Origin: Pedobacter sp. MC2016-05
GTDB lineage: Bacteria; Bacteroidota; Bacteroidia; Sphingobacteriales; Sphingobacteriaceae
Assembly (NCBI RefSeq): GCF_026239735.1
Contig: NZ_JAPIVT010000008.1
Location: 124,001 to 188,000 of the forward strand
Direction: 5' to 3'
DNA length: 64,000 bases
Part shown: positions 40,515-48,179 of the stretch, piece by piece
How the letters are laid out: each line of letters opens with the position of its first letter
How positions within the stretch are numbered: position 1 is the stretch's first letter
Notes under the pieces: model-generated
What the model was told of the DNA's origin: nothing
Databases searched by the model: none
Seen by the model: the letters and a program-made list of their open reading frames with translations, nothing else
Translations under genes and position numbers: made by a program

Positions 40515-41594
40515 TTACGAAGCATCGTCCTTAATATCGAACTGTGTTTCCACAACCTTTCCACCGCCGCGTAATTGAGTACTTAACATTTCTTCTTGCT
40601 CTCTGCGGTTTTTAACGATGTGTATGGCTGAAAATAATGCCTCGGTAAATGAAGTAGAATCGGCCAAATCTTTACCGGCGATATCATAACCCGTTCCATG
40701 ATCTGGCGATGTGCGAACGAAATTTAAACCTGCCGTAAAATTTACACCATTGTGGAAAGCCAAAGTTTTAAAGGGAATTAAACCCTGATCGTGGTACATA
40801 GCCAACACTGCATCGAATTGTTTGTAGCTTCCATTTCCAAAAAATCCATCGGCGGGGTAAGGACCAAAAACCATTAAGCCTTTATCGTAAGCCTCTTGAA
40901 TGGCTGGTGTAATAATTTCGGCCTCTTCAGCACCCAATAAACCATTATCACTGGCATGAGGATTTAACCCCAAAACAGCGATTTTTGGTTTTTCGATCCA
41001 GAAATCTTTTTTCAAGCTATCATTAATCAGTTTTAATTTACTGATAATTTTCTCTTTAGTAATAGCTGTCGGAACATCCTTAACAGGAATGTGGCCGGTA
41101 ACTACCCCAACACGTAAATTCTCGCTTATCAAAAACATCAGCACATCTTTACTTCCGCTTTTTTCCTGCAAATATTCGGTATGACCAGGAAACGAAAAGG
41201 TTTCTGATTGAATGTTGTGTTTGTTGATCGGAGCCGTAACCAAAGCATCGATGTCGCCCGCAACTAAATCAGCCGTTGCTCTTTCGAGCGATAAAAGCGC
41301 ATATTTTCCACCCGTTTCAGTTACCTGCCCAAGCTCGATTTTTACATCTTCTTCCCAGCAATTAATCATATTTGCTTTTTTGAGCTGCGCTTGATTAGCA
41401 TGATTAATAACGTTAAAACTGAAATCGCCCAGATTATTTGCCTTTCTATGGAAAGAGGAGACCTTGGTATGACCATAAACAATTGGTATACAATAATTTA
41501 AAATAGCCGGATTTGATAACGTTTTGATGATTACCTCCAAACCTATGCCATTCACGTCGCCTATACTGATACCAATCTTAAGTTTATTGCTCAT
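40515..41594 (-). CDS. pdxA: 4-hydroxythreonine-4-phosphate dehydrogenase
   Basis: PdxA acts in DXP-dependent pyridoxal phosphate synthesis. The 359-residue protein has GISIGDVNGIGLEV at the start, TAPINKHNIQ, FPGHTEYL with a metal-binding histidine, GLNPHASDNG, and MYHDQGLIPFKTLAF. The last residues (EEMLSTQLRGGGK...) are a longer tail than usual. It diverges from rsmA. Confidence 0.94.
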   Translation of the reverse strand: MSNKLKIGISIGDVNGIGLEVIIKTLSNPAILNYCIPIVYGHTKVSSFHRKANNLGDFSFNVINHANQAQLKKANMINCWEEDVKIELGQVTETGGKYALLSLERATADLVAGDIDALVTAPINKHNIQSETFSFPGHTEYLQEKSGSKDVLMFLISENLRVGVVTGHIPVKDVPTAITKEKIISKLKLINDSLKKDFWIEKPKIAVLGLNPHASDNGLLGAEEAEIITPAIQEAYDKGLMVFGPYPADGFFGNGSYKQFDAVLAMYHDQGLIPFKTLAFHNGVNFTAGLNFVRTSPDHGTGYDIAGKDLADSTSFTEALFSAIHIVKNRREQEEMLSTQLRGGGKVVETQFDIKDDAS

Positions 41595-41753
41595 AATTAC
41601 TGGAATATTTTAGCGCAAATTACTGATTTTCGTTTAAAGACTTTAAAAAAAATGAAACCGCAAAGAACACGAAGCTATTCTCAAAGAAATATTAAGACTA
41701 TCTTTGTTAACAATTTTAATTTTTAAAAGTCTCGAATCTCCGGGATTAATGGT

Positions 41754-42542
41754 ATGAGTTTAGTAAAAGCGAAAAAACATTTAGGTCAGCATTTTTTAAC
41801 CGATAAGGGCATTGCCAACCGTATCGTAGAAAGCTTGGTGAATACTGAAAAGTACAACGAGGTTTTGGAAGTTGGGCCAGGAATGGGAATTTTGTCTGAT
41901 TTTTTGCTACAACGCGGAGACTTACAAACTTATCTAATCGATATTGACACTGAATCTTTCCATTTTCTCAATGAAAAATATCCGCAATTGGGCGATCGCT
42001 TAATTAATGGAGACTTTTTAAAACTAGATTTCGACGCCATTTTCCCGGATAAATTTGCCATCATCGGGAATTTCCCCTATAATATTTCATCACAAATTCT
42101 ATTTAAAATTTTAGATAACCGGCATAAAGTGGTAGAAATGGTGGGCATGTTTCAGAAAGAGGTGGCGCAACGTTGTGCTGCGCCAGCAGGCAATAAAGAG
42201 TATGGAATTTTGAGTGTTTTTCTTCAGGCTTATTACAAAATCGAATATTTGTTTACCGTAAAACCAGGCACTTTTAATCCACCACCAAAAGTGCACTCTG
42301 CAGTGATTCGTTTAACGCGAAATGAAGTTGAAACTTTAGACTGTGATGAAAAACTCTTTTGGCGTGTGGTTAAAGCAGGTTTTAATCAACGTAGAAAGAC
42401 CTTGCGAAACGCCGTTTCTGCCGTAATGCCAAAAGATAAAATGGACAATCACATCTATTTCGAGAAACGTGCTGAACAGTTAACCGTGGATGATTTTGTA
42501 AAGTTAACACAGCATGTAAGCGATTTGATGCAACAAGAGTAA
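41754..42542 (+). CDS. rsmA: 16S rRNA (adenine1518-N6/adenine1519-N6)-dimethyltransferase
   Basis: RsmA/KsgA dimethylates two adenines at the end of 16S rRNA. The SAM motif I is VLEVGPGMGILSDFL (about 37-51), motif IV is NFPYNISSQI (about 107-116), and the KsgA C-terminal domain has FNQRRKTLRNAV. At 262 residues the length is standard. A pdxA-rsmA neighbourhood is common in bacteria. Confidence 0.96.
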   Translation: MSLVKAKKHLGQHFLTDKGIANRIVESLVNTEKYNEVLEVGPGMGILSDFLLQRGDLQTYLIDIDTESFHFLNEKYPQLGDRLINGDFLKLDFDAIFPDKFAIIGNFPYNISSQILFKILDNRHKVVEMVGMFQKEVAQRCAAPAGNKEYGILSVFLQAYYKIEYLFTVKPGTFNPPPKVHSAVIRLTRNEVETLDCDEKLFWRVVKAGFNQRRKTLRNAVSAVMPKDKMDNHIYFEKRAEQLTVDDFVKLTQHVSDLMQQE

Positions 42543-42552
42543 GGTTGGTATG

Positions 42553-43584
42553 TTATGATTTTTTGTCGCCGTTATCTTCGTACTGGTAATAAGATTGCTG
42601 CAACCGCCTTTTAATTTTTGAAATCAAGAAACGTGGCGACAGCACTTTAACGCATTCTCCAAAGCCTAAAATCTCTCTTTCAAGTTCGAAATTTAAAACC
42701 ACATCGATTCTAAAAGTTGTTGTTTTTTCAGTTTTTGTTAACACCACCTGAGAAGAATGTAAAGGCTTAGTTACTACATAGGGTGCATGATCGTTTGTAA
42801 ATTCTAAAACTACTTTTTGCGCTCGGTCTCTGTCATTTTTTGTCACTCCGATCAAGTCATCATAATACCGATCGAAATCTACGCCCTGATGAGTTACAAA
42901 TTCTTCGTGGGGTAATTCCTGAAAATCAATTATTCTATCTAAAGCCAAGTTCAAAATTCCAGGTCTTTTTTTTGCTTTGCAGATTAAAAACCACCTATTT
43001 CTGTATTCCTTCAATAAATAAGGATAGTAAATTCCTTGCTGCCCTTGTTGTGCTTTGAATGATTTATATTCAATTAACAACGATCGCTTATTTAAAACTG
43101 CCTGATACAATGGAGGAATACACTCTAATCCTTTTACCAACTTATTTCCTTCTAACTGGATGTTATTTCCGCTTTGTTTTGTGCTTTTATAAAGATTATT
43201 TTCCAGGCGGGCAATCATATCGCTCATTTCATCGAAATAGTTAAAGGCATTAAATTCTTTTAACACGCCAACAATTTCTTTCATTTTATCAACGTCAGCA
43301 TTATTGATTGGAGCTTTAGTAATGCTGTAACTCGAGTCCGAATAGGCGTAGAATCGTTTATCTTGAACCACAATGGGCGCATTATAACCTAACTTGTCAC
43401 TTCGCATTAATTGAATATCGGCTTGTATCGTTCGCTTACTTACACCAGAAGTTATTCCCTCCAATTCGTAAAGCGTGTGTGCAACTTTTTCTATGATATC
43501 TTCAAGCGTCCATTTTCGGAAACGATTTTTCAGACAATCGTCAATGGTTTTGTATCGAATGAGCGCTAATTTATTGATGGCCAT
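42553..43584 (-). CDS. WYL-domain transcriptional regulator
   Basis: The 343-residue protein has an N-terminal winged-helix region (about 8-70; SKRTIQADIQLM is the recognition helix), a central WYL domain (about 140-225) with YYPYLLKEYRNRWFLIC, and a C-terminal WCX-like part (LEREILGFGECVKVLSP). WYL domains are thought to sense nucleic-acid or nucleotide ligands and occur widely in regulators of defence and RNA-repair genes. It diverges from the tRNA-like/slipin/rtcB region, and palindromes suited to operators lie between them. Confidence 0.88.
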   Translation of the reverse strand: MAINKLALIRYKTIDDCLKNRFRKWTLEDIIEKVAHTLYELEGITSGVSKRTIQADIQLMRSDKLGYNAPIVVQDKRFYAYSDSSYSITKAPINNADVDKMKEIVGVLKEFNAFNYFDEMSDMIARLENNLYKSTKQSGNNIQLEGNKLVKGLECIPPLYQAVLNKRSLLIEYKSFKAQQGQQGIYYPYLLKEYRNRWFLICKAKKRPGILNLALDRIIDFQELPHEEFVTHQGVDFDRYYDDLIGVTKNDRDRAQKVVLEFTNDHAPYVVTKPLHSSQVVLTKTEKTTTFRIDVVLNFELEREILGFGECVKVLSPRFLISKIKRRLQQSYYQYEDNGDKKS

Positions 43585-43981
43585 ATTTAGACTTTAATGA
43601 ACTTTCACAGAAACTATTGAAAATTAATTGTTTAAATATAGCATTATTCAATCTATCTACGCAATACAACTGCGCAATTGGTTAATGACAAAGTAACCAA
43701 CGAAAATTTTATCATTCATTATCAAACACTTGAGTGTTATTTCTAAAATATTTTCTATTGCGCAAATCTGCTGCGCAGTTGGGTAACAACTTTGTATTGT
43801 CGCCCGGCGATAGAGTTCTTTGATTACATATAGAAATAGATATAAAGATATTCCGGTGTAAAAATCGGGATGGCAATATACAGAGGTATCTATCCACAGT
43901 TGCGGGTTTTAAATAGCCCCAAAGTATGAGTGCCGTTGCATTTTATATTCTGATAGAGAGGAAGATGTATTGTCTAAACAC
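43585..43981. other. Non-coding region between the WYL regulator and the tRNA-like modules
   Basis: About 400 bases without a plausible gene. Visible structure includes a TTGGTTA/TAACCAA inverted repeat (43678-43700), an AACACT/AGTGTT palindrome (43725-43738), a GCGCA/TGCGC hairpin (43760-43777) and two imperfect 21-base direct copies around CTGCGCA (43669 and 43770). It probably holds the promoters of both flanking transcripts. Confidence 0.55.
43678..43700. promoter_or_regulatory. Inverted repeat, candidate operator
   Basis: TTGGTTA and TAACCAA are perfect seven-base inverted arms separated by nine bases, about 94 bases upstream of the WYL regulator start. The size fits a binding site for a dimeric winged-helix protein. 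The assignment to the WYL protein is inferred. Confidence 0.35.
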
Positions 43982-44047
43982 GTTGTGTGTCGTGGGTTCG
44001 AGTCCCACTTTCAGGAAACCGAAATAGCTCAGGGGTAGAGTAACAAC
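43982..44047 (+). ncRNA. tRNA-like RNA module 1, circularly permuted (YrlA-like)
   Basis: In order: GTTGT (anticodon-stem 3' strand), GTGTC (five-base variable region ending in C48), a T-arm of GTGGG-TTCGAGT-CCCAC, an acceptor stem closed on itself (TTTCaGG-AAA-CCGAAA), U8-A9, a D-arm of GCTC-AGGGGTA-GAGT, A26, and ACAAC pairing with GTTGT. Every spacing equals that of a tRNA, but the order is permuted and there is no free CCA end. This is the architecture reported for the tRNA-mimic part of YrlA Y RNAs. It is upstream of slipin and rtcB. A decayed ordinary tRNA would not explain the closed acceptor hairpin. Confidence 0.65.
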
Positions 44048-44056
44048 ACCAAATAT

Positions 44057-44124
44057 GCAGGTTCGAATCCTGCTTCCAAGTGATTGGAATAGCAAAAGGG
44101 TAATGCAATGGATTAGGGTTCCAT
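44057..44124 (+). ncRNA. tRNA-like RNA module 2, circularly permuted with complete anticodon arm
   Basis: Ten bases after module 1 the pattern repeats: T-arm GCAGG-TTCGAAT-CCTGC, closed acceptor hairpin TTCCAA-GTGA-TTGGAA, U8-A9, D-arm GCAA-AAGGGTA-ATGC, A26 and a full five-base anticodon arm ATGGA-TTAGGGT-TCCAT with U33. All four arms of a tRNA are present, but the molecule's open ends fall in the variable region. The loop would put AGG in the anticodon position, which has no obvious use without an acceptor end. It is probably on the same transcript as module 1. Confidence 0.62.
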
Positions 44125-44441
44125 CTAAAAAGAAGAGATACTTTAAACTTCTCAAACCAAAAGTGTTGCGAAATGCGTTCGGCTCAAAAGATTTTATAAA
44201 TCTCAATAGCAAATTTGCTTTTTGCTTTGCAAGTAAAACGCGAAAAGGGTGCTGATTTAAAAATCAAATCTTCTAGCTGTAGAAAGCCATATTCAACAGA
44301 ATATCGCCAAAGCTAAAAGTAGATTTCATTCTTAAAAACAACCAGAAGCAATTTACTTCCGCAGAAAACAGATGAATGTTTTCGCAATTCTTTTTAAAAG
44401 AATAAACAATTGAATAATTATAAATTTTAAACATCAAAAAC
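44125..44441. other. Leader region between the tRNA-like modules and the slipin gene
   Basis: About 315 bases without a convincing gene. It contains hairpin AGATTT-TAT-AAATCT (44189-44203) and AGCAAATTTGCT followed by TTTTGCTTT (44208-44228), which may end the non-coding RNA. An AT-rich segment precedes the slipin start codon. Confidence 0.5.
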
Positions 44442-45539
44442 ATGAGAAAAATAACAATTAACACCAATTATGTTGCATTGGTGTTTAAAAAAGGAGAATT
44501 AAAAAGAGTATTAACAGCAGGTAGTTATTGGTTGAGCTTTGGCGAGACCATCACTTTGTACGACATGAGCAAAGATTATGAGTTCTCTGTTGCTGAATTA
44601 GATAGGTATTTATTAAATGCCGACTTTGCCAAATTAGTTTATTTGGTAAGCGTAGCTGATAATGAGTTGGCCTTGGTTTATCAAAACAGAAATTTTAAAA
44701 ACGTTTTAAGTGCGGGCAGATATGCCATCTGGAAAGGTTTGTCGGAATACAGCTTTGTTAAAGTCGATATCAGCAAAATAGAAATTGAGGAAAACATCGA
44801 TAGAAATTTGTTTGAAAAAGTTGCTTTGATCAACTATATCTGGGCCTATAAAATTGAAGCTTACGAAACAGGTTTGTTATTTATTGATGGCAAGTTTGAA
44901 AAAGTGTTATTAGCAGGAAACTATGTTTACTGGAAAAATAACATCACTATCCAAGTTTTGAAAACTGATATGAGGCAATTGAACATGGAGATTATCGGTC
45001 AAGAGATTTTAACAAAAGACAAAGCGCAATTGAGAATGAACTTTACAGTTCAATACAAAGTGGAGGATGTTGTTAAAGCATTGTTGGTCAATAAAGATTT
45101 CGAAAAGCAATTATATATTACCATGCAGTTGGCTTTGAGAGAAGCTGTAGGTTTATTAACTTTTGATGAATTGATGGAAAGTAAAGAAAAAATCGGAACA
45201 TCTGTTTTGGAAAGCACCATTAACAAAGCAGAAGAGTTGGGCGTAAAACTGGCAAATGGTGGTGTAAAAGACATCATTTTATCTGGTGAGATTAAAGATA
45301 TCATGAACCAAGTTTTGATTGCGGAGAAAAAAGCGCAAGCCAACATGATTACCAGAAGAGAAGAAACTGCATCGACCAGGAGTTTGTTGAATACCGCAAA
45401 ATTAATGGAAGACAATTCCATGTTGTACAAATTGAAAGAGATGGAATACGTGGAGAAAATTGCAGAGAAAATCAACACCATCAGTTTATCCGGCAGCGGG
45501 CAAATTGTTGACCAATTGAAACAAATCTTTGTGAAGTAA
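44442..45539 (+). CDS. Slipin family (Band 7/SPFH) protein
   Basis: The 365-residue protein lacks the N-terminal membrane hairpin of classical slipins. Instead it has three copies of a motif G(K/E/N)xFxxVLxAGxYxxW, with the AG pair at residues 26-27, 91-92 and 158-159. The SPFH core follows (QEILTKDKAQLRMNFTVQYKV, about 187-207) and then a helical tail rich in Glu/Lys (ILIAEKKAQANMITRREE). Such slipins are found next to RtcB RNA ligases. It probably forms a ring-like scaffold. It is transcribed toward rtcB with a REP-like repeat between them. Confidence 0.88.
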   Translation: MRKITINTNYVALVFKKGELKRVLTAGSYWLSFGETITLYDMSKDYEFSVAELDRYLLNADFAKLVYLVSVADNELALVYQNRNFKNVLSAGRYAIWKGLSEYSFVKVDISKIEIEENIDRNLFEKVALINYIWAYKIEAYETGLLFIDGKFEKVLLAGNYVYWKNNITIQVLKTDMRQLNMEIIGQEILTKDKAQLRMNFTVQYKVEDVVKALLVNKDFEKQLYITMQLALREAVGLLTFDELMESKEKIGTSVLESTINKAEELGVKLANGGVKDIILSGEIKDIMNQVLIAEKKAQANMITRREETASTRSLLNTAKLMEDNSMLYKLKEMEYVEKIAEKINTISLSGSGQIVDQLKQIFVK

Positions 45540-45549
45540 ATTGGTCTCT

Positions 45550-45639
45550 CGTCATTGCGAGCTTCGCGAAGCAATCTTACAACTATCGCTAGTTGTTTTA
45601 AGTATTCGCTTTAAGATTGCTTCGTACCTCGCAATGACG
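45550..45639. repeat. REP-like palindromic repeat
   Basis: The left arm CGTCATTGCGAGCTTCGCGA and right arm TTCGTACCTCGCAATGACG form an imperfect inverted repeat with a central spacer that is itself partly palindromic (ACTATCGCTAGTTG). It lies between the slipin and rtcB genes. Confidence 0.85.
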
Positions 45640-45718
45640 GATTTACTGTAAAAAAAAATCAATTTTAGAAACCCTCGGCTAGGTGAACGATGCCTGCCGA
45701 GGTTTAGTTAGGAATAAA

Positions 45719-47143
45719 ATGAAAACAGAAATAACAGGTAAAACCCTAAAGGCATTAGGTTATACCGAAGGAAAAATATTAGGCTTGGCATTGGAAATCT
45801 TAAAGGATAACTTTAAGGACGTGGAAGCTAATCAAGTACAAAAATTATTTAAAAAAGTAAAAAATTATCCAGAGAGCTTTTTGGATGATGAAGTATTAGG
45901 TGTTTTAGCAACGGCATTAATTGAAGAAGCCACACCGAAAAATGATGATACAATTGGGCTAGTTGAAAATGCCAAAAGCTATACTGTATTTGGCGAAGCT
46001 TATATCGAAGATGGTGCGAAAGAACAAATGAATATTGCTATGAAGTTGCCTGTTACCGAAGCTGGGGCGTTAATGCCAGATGCGCACCAAGGTTATGGTT
46101 TGCCAATTGGCGGCGTTTTAGCCACACGAAATGCGATTATTCCTTATGGAGTTGGTGTTGATATCGGTTGCCAAATGGCTTTGAGTATTTTCGATATTCC
46201 GGAGAAATATTATTTCGGGAAGGATGCGATGTACAAAAGAGAATTAATTGCACATACTAAATTTGGCGCTGGGCAAAATTATAAAGGAGATGAAAGAGCA
46301 GACCATGAGGTTTTAGAAAACGAAGATTTTAATGCTACGCCTTTCTTAAAAAACTTACATGGCAAAGCTTGGGCGCAATTGGGAACTTCGGGTGGCGGTA
46401 ATCATTTTGTAGAATGGGGAATTATAGATTTTGCAGAGCGAGATGAGGTTTTAAATATCGATAAGGGACGTTACGTGGCTTTGTTAACTCACTCTGGTTC
46501 TCGTGGATTTGGCGCAACTATAGCGGGTCATTATACCAAACTGGCTAAAGACATTTGCAAGTTGCCTAGAGAAGCTGTAAATCTTGCCTATTTAGATCTG
46601 AACACAGCTGAAGGCCAAGAATATTGGATTGCCATGAACTTAGCCGGCGATTATGCTTCCGCTTGTCATGAGGTAATCCATAAAAGATTGACCAAGGCCA
46701 TTGGCGCTAAAGTTTTAGCGAAGGTAGAAAATCATCATAATTTTGCATGGAAAGAAACCCTCAATGGCGAGGAAGTTATCGTTCATAGAAAAGGAGCAAC
46801 GCCAGCGGGCGAAGGTGTGATGGGTATTATTCCCGGAAGCATGACAGCACCAGGGTTTTTAGTTAGGGGAAAAGGTGAGACAAGTTCAATCAATTCAGCT
46901 TCTCATGGCGCAGGACGATTGATGAGCCGTACAAAAGCCATTCAATCGATTACCAAATCTGACATGAAAGCAATTTTAAAAGACCACAATGTAACGTTAA
47001 TCGGTGCAGGTTTGGATGAGGCGCCAATGGCTTATAAAGACATCAATAAAGTAATGGCCGCACAAACTGATTTAGTTGATGTGATTGCGAAGTTTGAACC
47101 AAAAATGGTGCGCATGGCGGATGATGGAAGTCGGGAAGATTGA
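45719..47143 (+). CDS. rtcB: RtcB family RNA ligase
   Basis: RtcB joins RNA 2',3'-cyclic phosphate or 3'-phosphate ends to 5'-hydroxyl ends using GTP and Mn2+. The 474-residue protein (start MKTEITGKTLKAL at 45719) keeps the metal ligands D148 and C151 (GVDIGCQM), H229 (GGGNHFVEW), H258 (LTHSGSRG), H339 (ENHHNFAW), and the guanylylated histidine H396 (SHGAGR). The GCQM variant of the usual GCGM points to a distinct subfamily. It is in one cluster with slipin and the tRNA-like RNAs. A terminator follows. Confidence 0.95.
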   Translation: MKTEITGKTLKALGYTEGKILGLALEILKDNFKDVEANQVQKLFKKVKNYPESFLDDEVLGVLATALIEEATPKNDDTIGLVENAKSYTVFGEAYIEDGAKEQMNIAMKLPVTEAGALMPDAHQGYGLPIGGVLATRNAIIPYGVGVDIGCQMALSIFDIPEKYYFGKDAMYKRELIAHTKFGAGQNYKGDERADHEVLENEDFNATPFLKNLHGKAWAQLGTSGGGNHFVEWGIIDFAERDEVLNIDKGRYVALLTHSGSRGFGATIAGHYTKLAKDICKLPREAVNLAYLDLNTAEGQEYWIAMNLAGDYASACHEVIHKRLTKAIGAKVLAKVENHHNFAWKETLNGEEVIVHRKGATPAGEGVMGIIPGSMTAPGFLVRGKGETSSINSASHGAGRLMSRTKAIQSITKSDMKAILKDHNVTLIGAGLDEAPMAYKDINKVMAAQTDLVDVIAKFEPKMVRMADDGSRED

Positions 47144-47190
47144 TTTTAGGAGGAATGAATCCAAAGTTGTCAGTCAGCCATTTATAAAAC

Positions 47191-47221
47191 CGCCCTATTC
47201 TCAATAAATGAAAATAGGGCG
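47191..47221 (+). terminator. Terminator after rtcB
   Basis: CGCCCTATT and AATAGGGCG arms are followed by TTTATTTTTTA on the plus strand, about 48 bases after the rtcB stop. Confidence 0.85.
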
Positions 47222-47255
47222 TTTATTTTTTATATTTTTCTGCTACAACATCACA

Positions 47256-48107
47256 CTAAATATTTGCGTTCTCTAGCGGATAAAATTCAATAATATTATT
47301 CATTTTTTTGTCTTTCGCTTTCCCTGTCGGGTTAGAGACATTCAAAATATTAATGTACTTTACCGGATCGCCATTTGATTCGTACACAACCACCTCCGAG
47401 TAATTCTGCTCATTGATTAATGATGGATCATCACTCAAAACCGCAAAATTTTTATTATTTAATTCATTCAAGATTAAATTTTTATCATGTACCAAAGGAA
47501 TTCGGTGCTGTATTTTACGCTTTTTCATCCATTGATCGTTTATTTCTGAATAAGGTTTACTCACCTGACCATTGAAAACAGTAAATATGATTCCACCTAT
47601 AATCACAATAAACTCTCCTGCCCAGATCAACCATAAGACCAGACCGCTTACCGTACCCATGCTCTTGATCTGAAAAGAACCTACTGCATTTAGGTTTACA
47701 ATTTCTTGAAAAAGTATGTGAGGATGCGTGAACAGAAAAAAGAAATCGCTAGCTAAAATTTTTAAATCAGCGCTGGTCAAATTAAAGGTGAATCCTTTAG
47801 CGCTGTAAATTAATGCATCGAAAAAAACCCATTGAACATAGAAGGCCAGTAATCCGCAAAAAATCGCGATGGATACAACTATTTTTTTATTTCGGAGTTT
47901 GCCGATTTTTACGCCAAAATCAATACAAAAACCTAAGCTGATACCAAGAAGTAGCGCAATGATAGCGATAAACCAGATGTTAGGAATTAGCCTTCCAAGG
48001 ATAATATAGATGAGTGGTAAGATGAAAGCTGATAAAATACCAATGACAAGCGTGATAAGGATTGCTGAGGGCGAAGCATATCCCTGAGGAGTGTATTTGT
48101 TTTCCAT
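47256..48107 (-). CDS. Membrane protein of unknown function
   Basis: 283 residues with four or five transmembrane segments in the first two thirds (for example ILITLVIGILSAFILPLIYI at 16-35 and FIVIIGGIIFTVF near 171-183) and a soluble C-terminal domain of about 95 residues. The latter has RIPLVHDKNLILNELN and VVVYESNGDPVKYINIL. No family was recognised. It is convergent with rtcB. Confidence 0.65.
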   Translation of the reverse strand: MENKYTPQGYASPSAILITLVIGILSAFILPLIYIILGRLIPNIWFIAIIALLLGISLGFCIDFGVKIGKLRNKKIVVSIAIFCGLLAFYVQWVFFDALIYSAKGFTFNLTSADLKILASDFFFLFTHPHILFQEIVNLNAVGSFQIKSMGTVSGLVLWLIWAGEFIVIIGGIIFTVFNGQVSKPYSEINDQWMKKRKIQHRIPLVHDKNLILNELNNKNFAVLSDDPSLINEQNYSEVVVYESNGDPVKYINILNVSNPTGKAKDKKMNNIIEFYPLENANI

Positions 48108-48132
48108 AAAAGCGTTTAGATGAGATTTTTTA

Positions 48133-48175
48133 TTTGAACACCCGAGCCAACTAATTGTTTGCCCGGGTGTTCAAA
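48133..48175. terminator. Strong inverted repeat downstream of the aminotransferase gene
   Basis: TTTGAACACCCG and CGGGTGTTCAAA form a perfect 12-base stem. The T-rich flank is on the plus-strand side, so a classical terminator for the minus-strand aminotransferase is only partly supported. Confidence 0.5.
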
Positions 48176-48179
48176 TGTT

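Noticed and set aside
43949..44015. Linear tRNA reading with acceptor strands TCTGATA and TTTCAGG
   Set aside because: Six of seven bases can pair, but the 36 bases between lack a D-arm and a stable anticodon arm. The permuted fold explains more.
44018..44080. Linear tRNA made of the D-arm of module 1 and the T-arm of module 2
   Set aside because: Only 15 bases separate the arms, too few for an anticodon arm, and the acceptor strands do not pair.
43712..44212. Two minus-strand open frames (61 and 89 residues) across the tRNA-like region
   Set aside because: They have no start context or conserved features and overlap the structured RNA.
45050..45574. 174-residue minus-strand open frame
   Set aside because: It lies antisense to the slipin gene and starts in a REP-like repeat.
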